The notes under the pieces: generated by a model
The model's database searches: none
Told to the model about the DNA's origin: nothing
Seen by the model: only the letters and a program-made list of their open reading frames with translations
Part shown: positions 1 to 10,112 of the stretch, piece after piece
Position numbering within the stretch: position 1 is the stretch's first letter
Layout: every line of letters starts with the position of its first letter
Made by a program: the position numbers and the translations under genes
Assembly (NCBI RefSeq): GCF_024753205.1
Contig: NZ_JANUGZ010000001.1
Location: 434,001 to 498,000 of the forward strand
DNA length: 64,000 nucleotides
Reading direction: 5' to 3'
Source of the DNA: Massilia aurea
Lineage (GTDB): Bacteria > Pseudomonadota > Gammaproteobacteria > Burkholderiales > Burkholderiaceae_D

Positions 1-2
1 GC

Positions 3-245
3 GATCCAACCTCCCACGGCGGCAAGGTCATCTCCGCCAGTGCCAGCGACTACCTCGTGGACGGCATTGCCGTTGTGCGCGTGGACGACCAATGTAGTTG
101 TCCAATTCCGGGACATGGCGTAACCAAGGTGATTGAAGGCGATGCTGATTACATCGTCGAGGGCAAACCGGTTGCGCTTGCGGGACACAAGACTGGTTGT
201 GGCGCGCAGTTGATCTCGACAATCGGCAACTACGAAATCGGATGA
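3..245 (+). CDS. PAAR domain protein, 3' part (5' end outside window)
   Basis: The open frame enters from the left edge in phase at base 3 and stops with TGA at 243-245. It reads DPTSHGGKVISASASDY at the start, which is the typical PAAR opening (GD-T-HGG), followed by the repeating GD/VEG-P-A/GHK-GC pattern and a Cys-rich core (CSCPIPGHG, TGCGAQL). PAAR proteins cap the VgrG spike of type VI secretion systems and can carry effectors. Here the visible part is a stand-alone PAAR fold of about 80 residues with no C-terminal extension. A GTG at 57 could be mistaken for a start, but the PAAR motif clearly continues upstream of it. No other T6SS gene is in the window. Confidence 0.85.
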   Translation, partial: DPTSHGGKVISASASDYLVDGIAVVRVDDQCSCPIPGHGVTKVIEGDADYIVEGKPVALAGHKTGCGAQLISTIGNYEIG

Positions 246-308
246 TCGGACCTGCTCAGCGCGAGCATCAGTGAATGCAATAGAAGGCTGAGGCGGCCAT
301 CCAAACAG

Positions 309-332
309 AAAAAAGCCCCTGAAATCAGGGGC
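309..332 (-). terminator. Rho-independent terminator of guaA
   Basis: Read on the minus strand there is a stem with arms GCCCCTG and CAGGGGC and a 4-nt loop (315-332), followed by six T (complement of the A-run 309-314). It lies 50 bases beyond the guaA stop. Confidence 0.85.
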
Positions 333-381
333 TTCATCCACTTCAACTCCGGGTGGTTGACAGCTCACGCCCAGCCGGGAA

Positions 382-1992
382 TCACTCCCACTCGATCGTC
401 GCCGGCGGCTTCCCCGAAATATCATACACAACGCGGTTAATCCCCCGCACCTCATTGATGATGCGGTTCGACACCTTGCCCATCAACGCATGCGGCAGAT
501 GCGCCCACTGCGCCGTCATGAAGTCCAGCGTCTGCACCGCGCGCAGCGCAACGACATACTCATACGTGCGGCCATCGCCCATCACGCCCACCGATTTCAC
601 CGGCAGGAACACGGCAAACGCCTGGCTGGTCGCTTCATACCAGTTCAGCGGCGCCTTGCCCGCATCGATGCCCGGCACCATTGGCACTTCGAATGGCGTA
701 TTGCGCAGCTCTTCGATGAAGATCGCATCGGCTTCACGCAGCAGGTCGGCGAACTCTTTCTTGACTTCGCCAAGGATGCGCACGCCCAGGCCCGGGCCCG
801 GAAACGGGTGACGGTAGACCATGTCATGCGGCAGGCCCAGCGCGACGCCGAGCTTACGGACTTCATCCTTGAACAGCTCGCGCAGCGGCTCGAGCAGTTT
901 CAGGTTCAGCGTCTCTGGCAGGCCGCCCACGTTGTGGTGGCTCTTGATCGTCTGGCCTTTTTTACCTTTACCGGCCGATTCGATGACGTCCGGGTAGATC
1001 GTGCCTTGTGCCAGCCACTTGGCATTGGTCAGCTTGCCCGCTTCGACCTGGAACACTTCGACGAACTCGCGGCCGATGATCTTGCGCTTTTGCTCGGGAT
1101 CGTTCACGCCGGCCAGGTGACCCATGAACTGGTCTTCGGCATCAATGCGGATCACTTTCACGCCCAGGTTCTTTTCGAACATGCTCATGACCATCTTGCC
1201 TTCGTCCTTGCGGAGCAGGCCGTGGTCGACGAACACGCAGGTGAGCTGGTCGCCGATCGCGCGGTGGATCAGTGCAGCAGCCACGCTCGAGTCGACGCCG
1301 CCCGACAGGCCCAGGATCACGTCGTCGGTACCGACCTGTGCGCGGATCTTCTCGACGGCTTCGCCGATGTAATCCGGCATGTTCCAGTCCGACTTGCAAC
1401 CGCAGATCTCGTGCACGAAGCGGCCGATGATGGCTTCGCCCTGCGTGGTGTGCGTGACTTCCGGGTGGAATTGCAGCGCGTAGAAACGGCGCTCTTCGTC
1501 GGCCATCGCGGCGATCGGGCAGCTGTCGGTCGAACCCATCAGCTTGAAGCCTTCCGGCATGTCCAGAACCTTGTCGCCGTGGCTCATCCAGACCTTGAGC
1601 ATGCCGTGGCCTTCGTCGGTGACGAAGTCGTTGATGCCGTTGAGGAGCGCCGTATGTCCACGGGCGCGCACTTCGGCGTAGCCGAATTCGCGCTTCAGGC
1701 CGTTTTCGACCTTGCCGCCCAGCTGGGCCGCCATGGTCTGCATGCCGTAGCAGATGCCCAGCACCGGCACGCCGGCTTCGAACACGGCTTGCGGCGCGCG
1801 TGGCGAATCGCCTTCGAGCGTCGAATTGTGGCTGCCCGACAGGATGATGCCCGAGGCGCCGTAGTTGCGAACGAATTCGTCGCTGACGTCGTAGGGGAAG
1901 ACTTCGGAGAAGACGCCGGCATCGCGCACGCGGCGGGCGATCAGCTGGGTGACCTGGGAACCGAAATCGAGGATGAGGATTTTCGAATGCAT
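382..1992 (-). CDS. guaA: GMP synthase (glutamine-hydrolysing)
   Basis: Converts XMP to GMP with ATP and glutamine, the last step of de novo guanine nucleotide synthesis in the cytoplasm. The 536-aa protein has the usual length. The N-terminal class I amidotransferase carries the nucleophile Cys81 in GICYGMQ and a later FHPEV motif with the catalytic His and Glu. The ATP pyrophosphatase domain has the P-loop [10 protein letters not shown] near residue 230. The C-terminal dimerisation domain ends in the conserved KPPATIEWE. It lies downstream of guaB on the same strand, separated by 171 bp that hold the guaB terminator and a palindromic element, so it is probably transcribed separately. The ATG at 1992 has no strong Shine-Dalgarno sequence. 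Confidence 0.97.
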   Translation of the reverse strand: MHSKILILDFGSQVTQLIARRVRDAGVFSEVFPYDVSDEFVRNYGASGIILSGSHNSTLEGDSPRAPQAVFEAGVPVLGICYGMQTMAAQLGGKVENGLKREFGYAEVRARGHTALLNGINDFVTDEGHGMLKVWMSHGDKVLDMPEGFKLMGSTDSCPIAAMADEERRFYALQFHPEVTHTTQGEAIIGRFVHEICGCKSDWNMPDYIGEAVEKIRAQVGTDDVILGLSGGVDSSVAAALIHRAIGDQLTCVFVDHGLLRKDEGKMVMSMFEKNLGVKVIRIDAEDQFMGHLAGVNDPEQKRKIIGREFVEVFQVEAGKLTNAKWLAQGTIYPDVIESAGKGKKGQTIKSHHNVGGLPETLNLKLLEPLRELFKDEVRKLGVALGLPHDMVYRHPFPGPGLGVRILGEVKKEFADLLREADAIFIEELRNTPFEVPMVPGIDAGKAPLNWYEATSQAFAVFLPVKSVGVMGDGRTYEYVVALRAVQTLDFMTAQWAHLPHALMGKVSNRIINEVRGINRVVYDISGKPPATIEWE

Positions 1993-2016
1993 GAGAGAAG
2001 AGTCTGAGTAGTCTGG

Positions 2017-2128
2017 GTAGGGTGGACGGCTCGGCCGTCCACGCGGTGATGGTTGACGGCGCCAATTTCGCGCCGGATGAACGTGATGCCAACGATCACC
2101 GCGTGGACGGCGAAGCCGCCCACCCTAC
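2017..2128. repeat. 112-bp palindromic element between guaB and guaA
   Basis: Two 39-nt arms (2017-2055 and 2090-2128) are inverted complements with four mismatches. They start with GTAGGGTGG on the left and end with CCACCCTAC on the right. The 34-nt centre contains a small GGCGC/GCGCC hairpin. No reading frame is present. The structure resembles a REP/MITE-like non-autonomous element. Confidence 0.75.
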
Positions 2129-2154
2129 GAAAACGCGGCCAGTATCGGCCGCGT
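2129..2154 (-). terminator. Rho-independent terminator of guaB
   Basis: Minus-strand stem ACGCGGCC, loop GATACT, stem GGCCGCGT, followed by TTTTC, starting about 10 bases after the guaB stop. It abuts the palindromic element at 2128. Confidence 0.75.
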
Positions 2155-2163
2155 CGGGATCGT

Positions 2164-3651
<1,488 letters not shown>

Positions 3652-3773
3652 TTATACAGAAACCCGTGATTTCCGTCGCCGGCCTGACCCAAATTTAGTT
3701 GGTGCGGTACGGTTTGCGATTGACAGCCAGACCGAAGCATGGCGAAATCTGTCAATTCTCAGGAGCAATTTCT

Positions 3774-4298
3774 ATGTCGCAGATGCCGTACCGCGCCCTC
3801 GGCGCCACCCTGCTCTTCCTTGCCGCCACGGCCGCGCAAGCCCAGTATGTCTGGATCGGCCCCGGCGGCACGCGCCAGTATTCCGATCGCCCGCCGCCGC
3901 CCGGCACGCCGGCCAGCAAGATCGTCAAGGCGCCGGGCCGCGCCGCTCACGAACTGGCGCCGGCGCCCCCTGCCGCCACGCCAGCGGAAGGGTCAGCCGC
4001 CGATCCAGCCACCAAGCCGCTGCCACCAAAAGGCCCGCCCACGCTGGCCGAGCAGGAAGCCGCCTACCGCGCGCGCACCAAGGCGCGTGACGAAGCCAAT
4101 CTGAAAGCGCAGGAAGAAGCGCAGCGTGCACGCCAGCTGGCCGAGCGCTGCAACGCCGCGCGCGAGACGCAGGCGCAGCTCGCGTCCGGCACACGCATCG
4201 CGCGCTACGACCAGGATGGCCAGAAAAGTTATATGACGGATGCCGAGCGGGCCACGCGGGCCGCGCAGGTCAATCAGGCGCTGCAGGACTGCCGCTAG
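3774..4298 (+). CDS. Secreted DUF4124-domain protein
   Basis: A 174-aa protein of unknown function. It opens with a Sec signal peptide (MSQMPYRALGATLLF..ATAAQAQ) followed by the DUF4124 signature: YVW-GP-GTRQYSDRPPP. The rest is Ala/Pro-rich and then a charged helix, AYRARTKARDEANLKAQEEAQRAR by composition, suggesting a coiled coil, with two Cys (ERCNAARE and LQDCR). The ATG at 3774 is chosen because AGGAG lies 8 bases upstream and the signal peptide starts there; an upstream in-frame GTG at 3699 would bury it. Its last 29 bases overlap the convergent rnfH gene. DUF4124 proteins are common in betaproteobacteria; no reaction is established. Confidence 0.85.
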   Translation: MSQMPYRALGATLLFLAATAAQAQYVWIGPGGTRQYSDRPPPPGTPASKIVKAPGRAAHELAPAPPAATPAEGSAADPATKPLPPKGPPTLAEQEAAYRARTKARDEANLKAQEEAQRARQLAERCNAARETQAQLASGTRIARYDQDGQKSYMTDAERATRAAQVNQALQDCR

Positions 4299-4602
4299 CG
4301 CCTTCCCGCTTGGCCGCACGCTTGCGGCGCGACTCTTTCGGGTCGGCCACGAGTGGCCGGTAGATCTCGATGCGGTCGCGCTCGCGCAGCACCGTGTCGA
4401 GCGTCTTCTTCTTGGCGTAGATGCCCACGGGCTGCGTCGTCAGATTGATATCCGGAAAGGCTTCCAGCACGCCGCTGCGCTCGATGGCGATGCCGATCGT
4501 CGTGCCGGGTTCTACCTGCAGCTCGCGCAGCCATTCGACCTTGTCGCTGGCGTAGCAGACCGAGATGCCCAGCGATGCCGGCGCGGCCGCGACGTCAGCC
4601 AT
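4270..4602 (-). CDS. rnfH: RnfH family ubiquitin-fold protein
   Basis: A 110-aa small protein of the RnfH/UPF0125 family with a ubiquitin/ThiS-like beta-grasp fold. Conserved segments are V-VCYA, [65 protein letters not shown], the last being the family hallmark. The gene overlaps the end of ratA by 8 bp, as in the E. coli ratA-ratB (rnfH) pair, so translation is probably coupled. The role is not firmly known; in E. coli the partner was described as part of a toxin-antitoxin-like pair, which is disputed. The 3' end overlaps the DUF4124 gene on the opposite strand. Confidence 0.9.
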   Translation of the reverse strand: [110 protein letters not shown]

Positions 4603-5026
4603 ACACGACCTCGGCGCGCTTGCAGAACGAGTCGACCATGCTGTTGGCGATCATGCCGAACACGGGGCCGACGATCTGCGCCAGGATCATGCTGGAGAAC
4701 TCATACTGCATGTCGAACTCGATCTTGCAGGCATCGGCGCGCAGCGACTTGAAGCTCCAGGTGGCCTCGAGCAGCTTGAACGGGCCGTCGACCAGGTGCA
4801 TCTTCATCTGGGTCGGGCGCTGGTTGTGGTTCGAGGTCGTGAAGCTCTGCTTGACGCCATGAAAATTAATTTGCAGGGCCGCGACGAGCTTGTCATCGGT
4901 GCGTTCGACGATGTTCACGCCACTGCACCAGGGAAGAAACTTGGGATAATCTTCGACTTTGGCAACGAGGTCGAACATCTGTTCTGCGCTATAGCCAAGG
5001 AAAACTGATTTGTGCACTACTGCCAT
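4595..5026 (-). CDS. ratA: RatA family START-like protein (ribosome association toxin / CoQ-binding type)
   Basis: 143 aa, a single START/polyketide-cyclase fold. The opening MAVVHKSVFLGYSAEQMFDLVAKVEDYPKFLPWCSG is diagnostic for the RatA/Coq10 family. A hydrophobic cavity helix at the C-terminus (ILAQIVGPVFGMIANSMVDSF) completes the fold. E. coli RatA was reported to block 70S assembly, while mitochondrial Coq10 binds quinone; which role applies here cannot be read from sequence. It is transcribed divergently from smpB, a conserved neighbourhood, and overlaps rnfH by 8 bp. Confidence 0.92.
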   Translation of the reverse strand: MAVVHKSVFLGYSAEQMFDLVAKVEDYPKFLPWCSGVNIVERTDDKLVAALQINFHGVKQSFTTSNHNQRPTQMKMHLVDGPFKLLEATWSFKSLRADACKIEFDMQYEFSSMILAQIVGPVFGMIANSMVDSFCKRAEVVYG

Positions 5027-5122
5027 TGGTCAACCGTTTGTTATGATGGGGGTCGTTTGCAAGTGGCGCCACCGTTGGCGCAATAGCAGTAGTTTAACCG
5101 ACACGCGAATTTTCGCCTTTTC

Positions 5123-5572
5123 ATGAGCATCGCTGACAATAAAAAAGCATTTTTTGACTACTTCATCGAAGACCGCTACGAGGCAGGTCTCGTGCTGGAG
5201 GGTTGGGAAGTCAAGGCCATCCGCGAAGGGCGGGTGCAGATCAAGGAAGCCTACGTGCTCGTCCGTGACAACGAGCTGTACCTGTTCGGTGCGCACGTCA
5301 GTGCATTGACGACCACGTCGAGCTTCAGCCACCCCGAGGCGCTGCGCTCGCGCAAGCTGCTGCTGCACCGCGCCGAGATCGATAAGCTGATCGGCAAGGT
5401 GGAGCGTTCCGGCTACACACTGGTGCCGCTGAACCTGCACTTCAAGAAGGGCAACGTGAAGTGCGAGATCGGCCTGGCCAAGGGCAAGAAGCAGCACGAC
5501 AAGCGCTCGACCGAGAAAGACCGCGACGCCAAGCGCGAGGTCAATGCGGCGATGAAGACCAACCGGCGCTAA
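5123..5572 (+). CDS. smpB: SsrA-binding protein
   Basis: Binds tmRNA and delivers it to stalled ribosomes for trans-translation. The 149-aa length is normal. Recognisable features are the N-terminal [31 protein letters not shown], the central [10 protein letters not shown] and the basic C-terminal tail [20 protein letters not shown] that folds in the mRNA channel. It is divergent from ratA with 96 bp between. No tmRNA gene is visible in the window. Confidence 0.97.
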   Translation: MSIADNKKAFFDYFIEDRYEAGLVLEGWEVKAIREGRVQIKEAYVLVRDNELYLFGAHVSALTTTSSFSHPEALRSRKLLLHRAEIDKLIGKVERSGYTLVPLNLHFKKGNVKCEIGLAKGKKQHDKRSTEKDRDAKREVNAAMKTNRR

Positions 5573-5573
5573 G

Positions 5574-5765
5574 CCGTTCTAGGCGTCCCGTGCCAGCAAC
5601 GCCAGCACGCGGGCGCCGGTCAGCGCGATCAGGTCGCGGTCGTGGGTCGAGAACAGCACCAGGTGTTCGTGCGCCCGCGCCCTCACCTGCTCTGCTGCTC
5701 TGCTCATCCACCAGCACGACCTGCGCCTCCCCCGTCAAGCCGCCATGCCGATCGCGGGATCACGC
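5574..5765 (-). pseudogene. Remnant of an ABC-type ATPase
   Basis: Between smpB and the MFS gene, the minus strand carries pieces of an ABC ATP-binding protein in more than one frame. GGLTGEAQVVLVDE resembles a degenerate signature (LSGGEAQ) running straight into a Walker B strand, as if the residues between had been deleted. A second frame gives HEHLVLFSTHDRDLIALTGARVLALLARDA and a stop, which looks like the H-loop and C-terminus of such an ATPase. The two parts are out of frame and no Walker A is present. I read this as a decayed gene; the parent family is not identifiable. Confidence 0.45.
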
Positions 5766-5815
5766 CGGAAGGGCAGGATCGGCGCGGACAACAGCGTGCG
5801 CCGCACCGCTATCAC

Positions 5816-7009
5816 TCAGGCAGCAACGACGGCAGGCTTGACCGCCATGAGCACCGACAGGCGCCAGGCGCCAAAGCTCAGCGCCAGCCCGGCCGCCACG
5901 CCCAGCGCCAGGTGCAGCGCGCTGTGGAACAGCAGCGGCGCCACCAGGCCCGAAACCAGTGCGAACGACATCATCTGGATGAAGCCGATCATCGACGACG
6001 CCAGCCCGCGGTTGTCCGGGAACAGGCCCAGCGCGGTGATCTGGATCGCCGGCATCGCGACCGACAGGCCGAACGTGTAGACGAACAGTGGCAGCACGGC
6101 CCACGGCACGGCGGCGGTGAACAACGCGTTGTAGCCGACATTGAAGGCCGCGCCCAGCACCATCACGCCAAAGCCCAGCCACATCATCCGGGTCGGCGTG
6201 CTTTTGTGTGCGTGCTTGCCGCCCCAGGCCGAGCCGATCACCATGCCGCCGACGAGCGGGATGAACATCCAGGCAAACGCCGTCTCGGGCAGGCCAAGGA
6301 TCACCATGACGAAGTTCGAGGCCGAGCCGATATACAGCGACAGACCCGAAAACGCGAGGCCCAGCGCGAGGGACAGCAGCACGAACTGCGGATGGCGCAG
6401 CACCTTGACGTAGTTGCGGCCGATGGTCCCCGGATGAAAGACCTGGCGCTTTTCACGCGGCAGGCTCTCCGGCAGGAACTTCAGGCACACGAGGATCAGC
6501 AGCGCGCCGAACACCGCCAGGAACACGAACGACGAACGCCAGCCGAAGGTCACGTGCAGCCAGCCGCCCAGGATCGGGGCGATCGCCGGCGCGAGGCCGA
6601 ACACCATCATGATGTGCGACATCATGCGCTGCGCCTGCGCGCCCGCGAAGCGGTCCTGCACGATGGCCTGGCCGATCACCGAGCCGGCGCCGGCCGACAG
6701 GCCCTGCAGCGCGCGAAACACGAGCAGCCAGCCGAAGCTGGGCGCCCACGCCGCGCCAATCGAGGCCAACGTGTAGACGGTCAGCGCGGTCAGGATCACG
6801 GGACGGCGGCCGAACGAATCGGACAGCGTCCCGTAGAACAGCATCATGAAGGCAAACGTGAACAGGAACACGCTCAGCGTCTGCTGCACCGCGACCGGGC
6901 CGACCGCGAACTCGGCGCCGATGGCCGGCATCGACGGCAGGTAGGTGTCGATGGCCAGGGCCCCGACCATGCCGAGACAGGCGAGGATGACGGTGAGGAG
7001 TTTTTGCAT
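5816..7009 (-). CDS. MFS drug-resistance transporter, Bcr/CflA type
   Basis: A 397-aa inner-membrane protein with about 12 transmembrane helices, a proton-driven exporter of the DHA1 family. The start MQKLLTVILACLGMVGALAIDTYLPSMPAIGAEF contains the D-YLP-MP motif typical of Bcr/CflA in helix 1. LFYGTLSDSFGRRPVIL is the MFS loop 2-3 motif (G-SD-FGRRP). I chose ATG 7009 because the open frame upstream adds some 77 residues of charged, low-complexity sequence that lacks family character. Substrate cannot be inferred. It sits between the ABC remnant and lepB. Confidence 0.85.
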   Translation of the reverse strand: MQKLLTVILACLGMVGALAIDTYLPSMPAIGAEFAVGPVAVQQTLSVFLFTFAFMMLFYGTLSDSFGRRPVILTALTVYTLASIGAAWAPSFGWLLVFRALQGLSAGAGSVIGQAIVQDRFAGAQAQRMMSHIMMVFGLAPAIAPILGGWLHVTFGWRSSFVFLAVFGALLILVCLKFLPESLPREKRQVFHPGTIGRNYVKVLRHPQFVLLSLALGLAFSGLSLYIGSASNFVMVILGLPETAFAWMFIPLVGGMVIGSAWGGKHAHKSTPTRMMWLGFGVMVLGAAFNVGYNALFTAAVPWAVLPLFVYTFGLSVAMPAIQITALGLFPDNRGLASSMIGFIQMMSFALVSGLVAPLLFHSALHLALGVAAGLALSFGAWRLSVLMAVKPAVVAA

Positions 7010-7133
7010 GGACGGCGCTTTCGGAAAACCTGCCGGCGCCGTACGATGCACGATGCATGGGGCCGGATGACGGGCATTGGAGGGCTGCGATTGTAATCGA
7101 TTTCGGCCTTCCCGATCTGCCGCCGCCCTGTTT

Positions 7134-7805
7134 TCAGCGGGTGCGTAGCGCCATGCCGAAACGCTCGAACCGTGGCATCCAGTCGTGCTGGTAGTCGGCA
7201 GAAACGAGGATGCGTTCGGCGCGGCCAAGCAGCTTTGCACGCGGCACCAGGCCGATCACGCGCGAGTCGGCGCTGTTATTGCGGTTATCGCCAAGCATCA
7301 GGTACTGGCCGGGCGGTATGCGCAGCGGCGCGATGTCACGCAGCGCGGGCACGCGCGGAAGCAGTTGTACGCGCTGGTGCGCGCCGCCCACGGATTCGCT
7401 GAGGCGGACGGCGTCGGCTTCGCGGCCGCCGGCCTGCTCGCGTGCGGTCCCAACCAACGCGTAGGCCGCCTCTTCCCCGTTGATCGTCATGCGGTCATCG
7501 CGCATCTCGACCTCGTCGCCCGGCAGCGCCAGCACACGCTTGATCAGGCGCGTGCCGTCGCGCGGTGAATAAAACACGACCACGTCGCCGCGCACAGGAT
7601 CGCCGAGGTGCGCCACTTGCCGTTCAGTCAGTGGTATCTTGAGGTCGTATGCCAGCCGGTTGATGAAGACAACGTCGCCCTCGAGCAGATTGGGCCGCAT
7701 CGACCCGGATGGAATCGGGCTCCAGTCAGCGACCGCGGTGCGAAATACGCCGAACAGCAGCAGAAACAGCAGAAAACCCTTGTTGGCGCGGATGAATTTG
7801 GTCAC
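7134..7805 (-). CDS. lepB: Signal peptidase I (S26 family)
   Basis: Cleaves Sec and Tat signal peptides on the periplasmic face of the inner membrane. The 223-aa form has one N-terminal membrane helix (GFLLFLLLFGVF), then the catalytic Ser35 in IPSGSMRP, the general base Lys in TRLIKRVLALPGDEVE, and the conserved box GDNRNNSADSR. The GTG at 7805 is preferred because AGGAG lies 6 bases upstream; an ATG ten codons earlier (7835) lacks this. It is shorter than E. coli LepB, lacks the second membrane helix and is probably a secondary paralogue, since it is not next to lepA/rnc. Confidence 0.88.
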   Translation of the reverse strand: MTKFIRANKGFLLFLLLFGVFRTAVADWSPIPSGSMRPNLLEGDVVFINRLAYDLKIPLTERQVAHLGDPVRGDVVVFYSPRDGTRLIKRVLALPGDEVEMRDDRMTINGEEAAYALVGTAREQAGGREADAVRLSESVGGAHQRVQLLPRVPALRDIAPLRIPPGQYLMLGDNRNNSADSRVIGLVPRAKLLGRAERILVSADYQHDWMPRFERFGMALRTR

Positions 7806-7899
7806 GGACTGCTCCTGATTGGGTGATGGAGCCATCGATGGTAAATGTCGATCAACGGTCGATGCTTAGCCTTTCGTTAACAACGCAATCCTGACAGCA

Positions 7900-7917
7900 G
7901 TGTCACCACGCTGTCAT
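7900..7917 (+). promoter_or_regulatory. Candidate Pho box (PhoB site) upstream of ppk
   Basis: GTGTCACCACGCTGTCAT contains two TGTCA half-sites exactly 11 bp apart, the spacing of PhoB repeats, 45 bp before the ppk start. Phosphate-starvation control of ppk is known in other bacteria; here it is inferred from the site. Confidence 0.5.
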
Positions 7918-7961
7918 ATTCGACAACTAGACTGATTGCGGGACGACTACGACCGCAGACC

Positions 7962-10112
7962 ATGGATATGAAAAAAAAGGCCACCGAGGCTGACCTGAAA
8001 CAATTTTCCGACGGCAGCGCCTATTTGAATCGCGAGCTGTCGCTGCTCGAATTCAACCGCCGCGTACTGGCACAGGCGGAAGACCCCACCGTGCCGCTGC
8101 TCGAGCGGCTGCGCTTTCTGTGCATCGTCGCGAGCAATCTGGACGAATTCTTCGAAGTGCGCGTGGCCAGCCTGCTCGCCACCTACCAGATCGACCGCAA
8201 CGACAGCGAACTGCCCGAGACCCTGGCCGCCGACCTCGAACGCGCAAGCGCCGAGTGCCGCCACCTGATAGCGCGCCAGTACGCGCTGTTCAATCAGGAG
8301 ATCCTGCCGCAGTTGTCCGAGCAAGGCATCCACCTCCTGCACCGCAGCGAGCGCAATCCGGCCCAGCGCGCGTGGGTCAAGCAATATTTCGACCGCGAAG
8401 TGCGCCCGCTCCTGACGCCCATTGGCCTCGATCCGGCCCACCCGTTCCCGCGCGTGATCAACAAGAGCCTGAACTTCATCGTTGAACTCAGTGGCAAGGA
8501 TGCGTTCGGGCGCGGCTCGGGTATTGCCATCATGAAGGCGCCGCGCGTGCTGCCGCGCGTGATCCGTCTGCCGGACGACCTGTCCGACAAGCCTGGCACG
8601 TCGTACTGCCTGCTGTCGTCGGTGATCCAGTCGCATATGGCCGACCTATTCACGGGCCGCGAAGTGGTGTCGTACTCCCAGTTCCGCGTCACGCGCAACA
8701 GCGACCTGTGGGTGGATGAAGAGGAAGTGAAAAACCTGCGCCAGGCGCTCCAGAGCGAGCTGCACGGTCGCCAGTACGGCTTTGCCGTGCGCCTCGAGGT
8801 GGGCCGTTCGTGTCCGGCGCACCTGGCCGATTTTTTGCTGAACCAGTTCCACATCGACCGCAGCCGCCTGTTCACCGTCGATGGCCCGGTGAACCTGGGG
8901 CGCCTGCTCGAAATCGTCAACCAGCACGACCAGCCAGACCTGAAATTCCCGTCGTATGTGTCGGGCTATCCGGGCAAGCTGTCAGGCGCCGACATGTTCG
9001 CCGCGCTGAGGAAGCAAGACGTGCTGCTGCACCACCCGTTCGAATCGTTCCAGCCGGTGATCAACTTCATCCAGTGCGCAGCGGCCGATCCCAACGTGGT
9101 GGCGATCAAGCAGACCATCTACCGGGCGGGCAGTAATTCCGAACTGGTCGAGGCGCTGATCACGGCTGCGGAGCGAGGCAAGGAAGTCACCGTCATCGTC
9201 GAACTGATGGCGCGCTTCGACGAAGAGGCCAATATCAACTGGGCGGAGAAGCTCGAGAAGGCAGGCGCCCAGGTCGTGTATGGCGTCGTCGGATTGAAAA
9301 CGCACGCCAAGATGGCACTCGTGCTGCGGCGCGAACCGAGTGGCCTGCGCCGTTACGCGCACCTCGGCACCGGCAACTACAACCCCACCACCGCCAGGTT
9401 CTACACCGACTTCGGCATCCTCACCTCCGACGACGACCTGACGTCGGATGCGAATGAAGTGTTCATCCACCTGACCAGCATGACGCGGCCCAAGCAGCTG
9501 GCCAGCATCTGGCTGGCGCCGTTCTCGCTGCACAAGGAAATCGTGCGCGCGATCCGCAACGAGACCGAGCTGGCGAAACAGGGTAAACCAGGGCGCATCA
9601 TCGCCAAGATGAATTCCCTGACCGACGAATCGGTGATCAAGGCGCTGTACGACGCCTCGTGCGTGGGCGTGAAGATCGACCTGATCATCCGCGGCGCCTG
9701 CGCGCTGCGCCCGGGCGTTGAAGGCCTGTCCGAGAATATCAAGGTGCGCTCGATCGTTGGGCGCTTTTTGGAGCACACGCGGATCTATTACTTCCGCAAC
9801 GACCTGAAACACGATACGTACCTGAGCAGCGCCGACTGGATGAACCGCAATCTGTTCCGCCGGGTCGAGGTGGCCTTCCCGATCCGCGCGCCGCTGCTCA
9901 AGCGCCGCATCATGCGCGAAGGCTTGCTGCCCTACCTGAAGGACAACGTGAATGCGTGGGAACTGGGCAGCGATGGCCGCTACCGCCGCCGCCGGCCGCG
10001 CGGCAAACAGGTTGGCTTCAGCGCGCAGCAGGCGCTTATGGACATGCTCGGCGCCGAGAGCGCCCCCAACAAGGAAATCGACAATGGAACTGATCCTCTG
10101 GCGCCACGCTGA
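7962..10112 (+). CDS. ppk: Polyphosphate kinase 1
   Basis: Reversibly polymerises the gamma-phosphate of ATP into inorganic polyphosphate; a peripheral membrane enzyme. The 716 residues contain the four PPK1 domains. Visible landmarks are YLNRELSLLEFNRRVL-A near residue 27, FLCIVASNLDEFFEVR, the phospho-accepting His448 in GLKTHAKM, YAHLGTGNYNP after it, and the second HKD-like segment with LEHTRIYYF. An ATG two codons downstream (7968) is also possible. The gene starts the ppk-sixA-ppx group and its last 29 bases overlap sixA. The candidate Pho box lies upstream. Confidence 0.97.
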   Translation: MDMKKKATEADLKQFSDGSAYLNRELSLLEFNRRVLAQAEDPTVPLLERLRFLCIVASNLDEFFEVRVASLLATYQIDRNDSELPETLAADLERASAECRHLIARQYALFNQEILPQLSEQGIHLLHRSERNPAQRAWVKQYFDREVRPLLTPIGLDPAHPFPRVINKSLNFIVELSGKDAFGRGSGIAIMKAPRVLPRVIRLPDDLSDKPGTSYCLLSSVIQSHMADLFTGREVVSYSQFRVTRNSDLWVDEEEVKNLRQALQSELHGRQYGFAVRLEVGRSCPAHLADFLLNQFHIDRSRLFTVDGPVNLGRLLEIVNQHDQPDLKFPSYVSGYPGKLSGADMFAALRKQDVLLHHPFESFQPVINFIQCAAADPNVVAIKQTIYRAGSNSELVEALITAAERGKEVTVIVELMARFDEEANINWAEKLEKAGAQVVYGVVGLKTHAKMALVLRREPSGLRRYAHLGTGNYNPTTARFYTDFGILTSDDDLTSDANEVFIHLTSMTRPKQLASIWLAPFSLHKEIVRAIRNETELAKQGKPGRIIAKMNSLTDESVIKALYDASCVGVKIDLIIRGACALRPGVEGLSENIKVRSIVGRFLEHTRIYYFRNDLKHDTYLSSADWMNRNLFRRVEVAFPIRAPLLKRRIMREGLLPYLKDNVNAWELGSDGRYRRRRPRGKQVGFSAQQALMDMLGAESAPNKEIDNGTDPLAPR

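Noticed and set aside
2017..2128. Insertion sequence
   Set aside because: Only 112 bp, no transposase frame and no clear target duplication; kept as a MITE/REP-like repeat.
7010..7240. N-terminal extension of the MFS transporter
   Set aside because: The open frame continues upstream, but residues are polar and arginine-rich, and the family begins at the MQKLL start.
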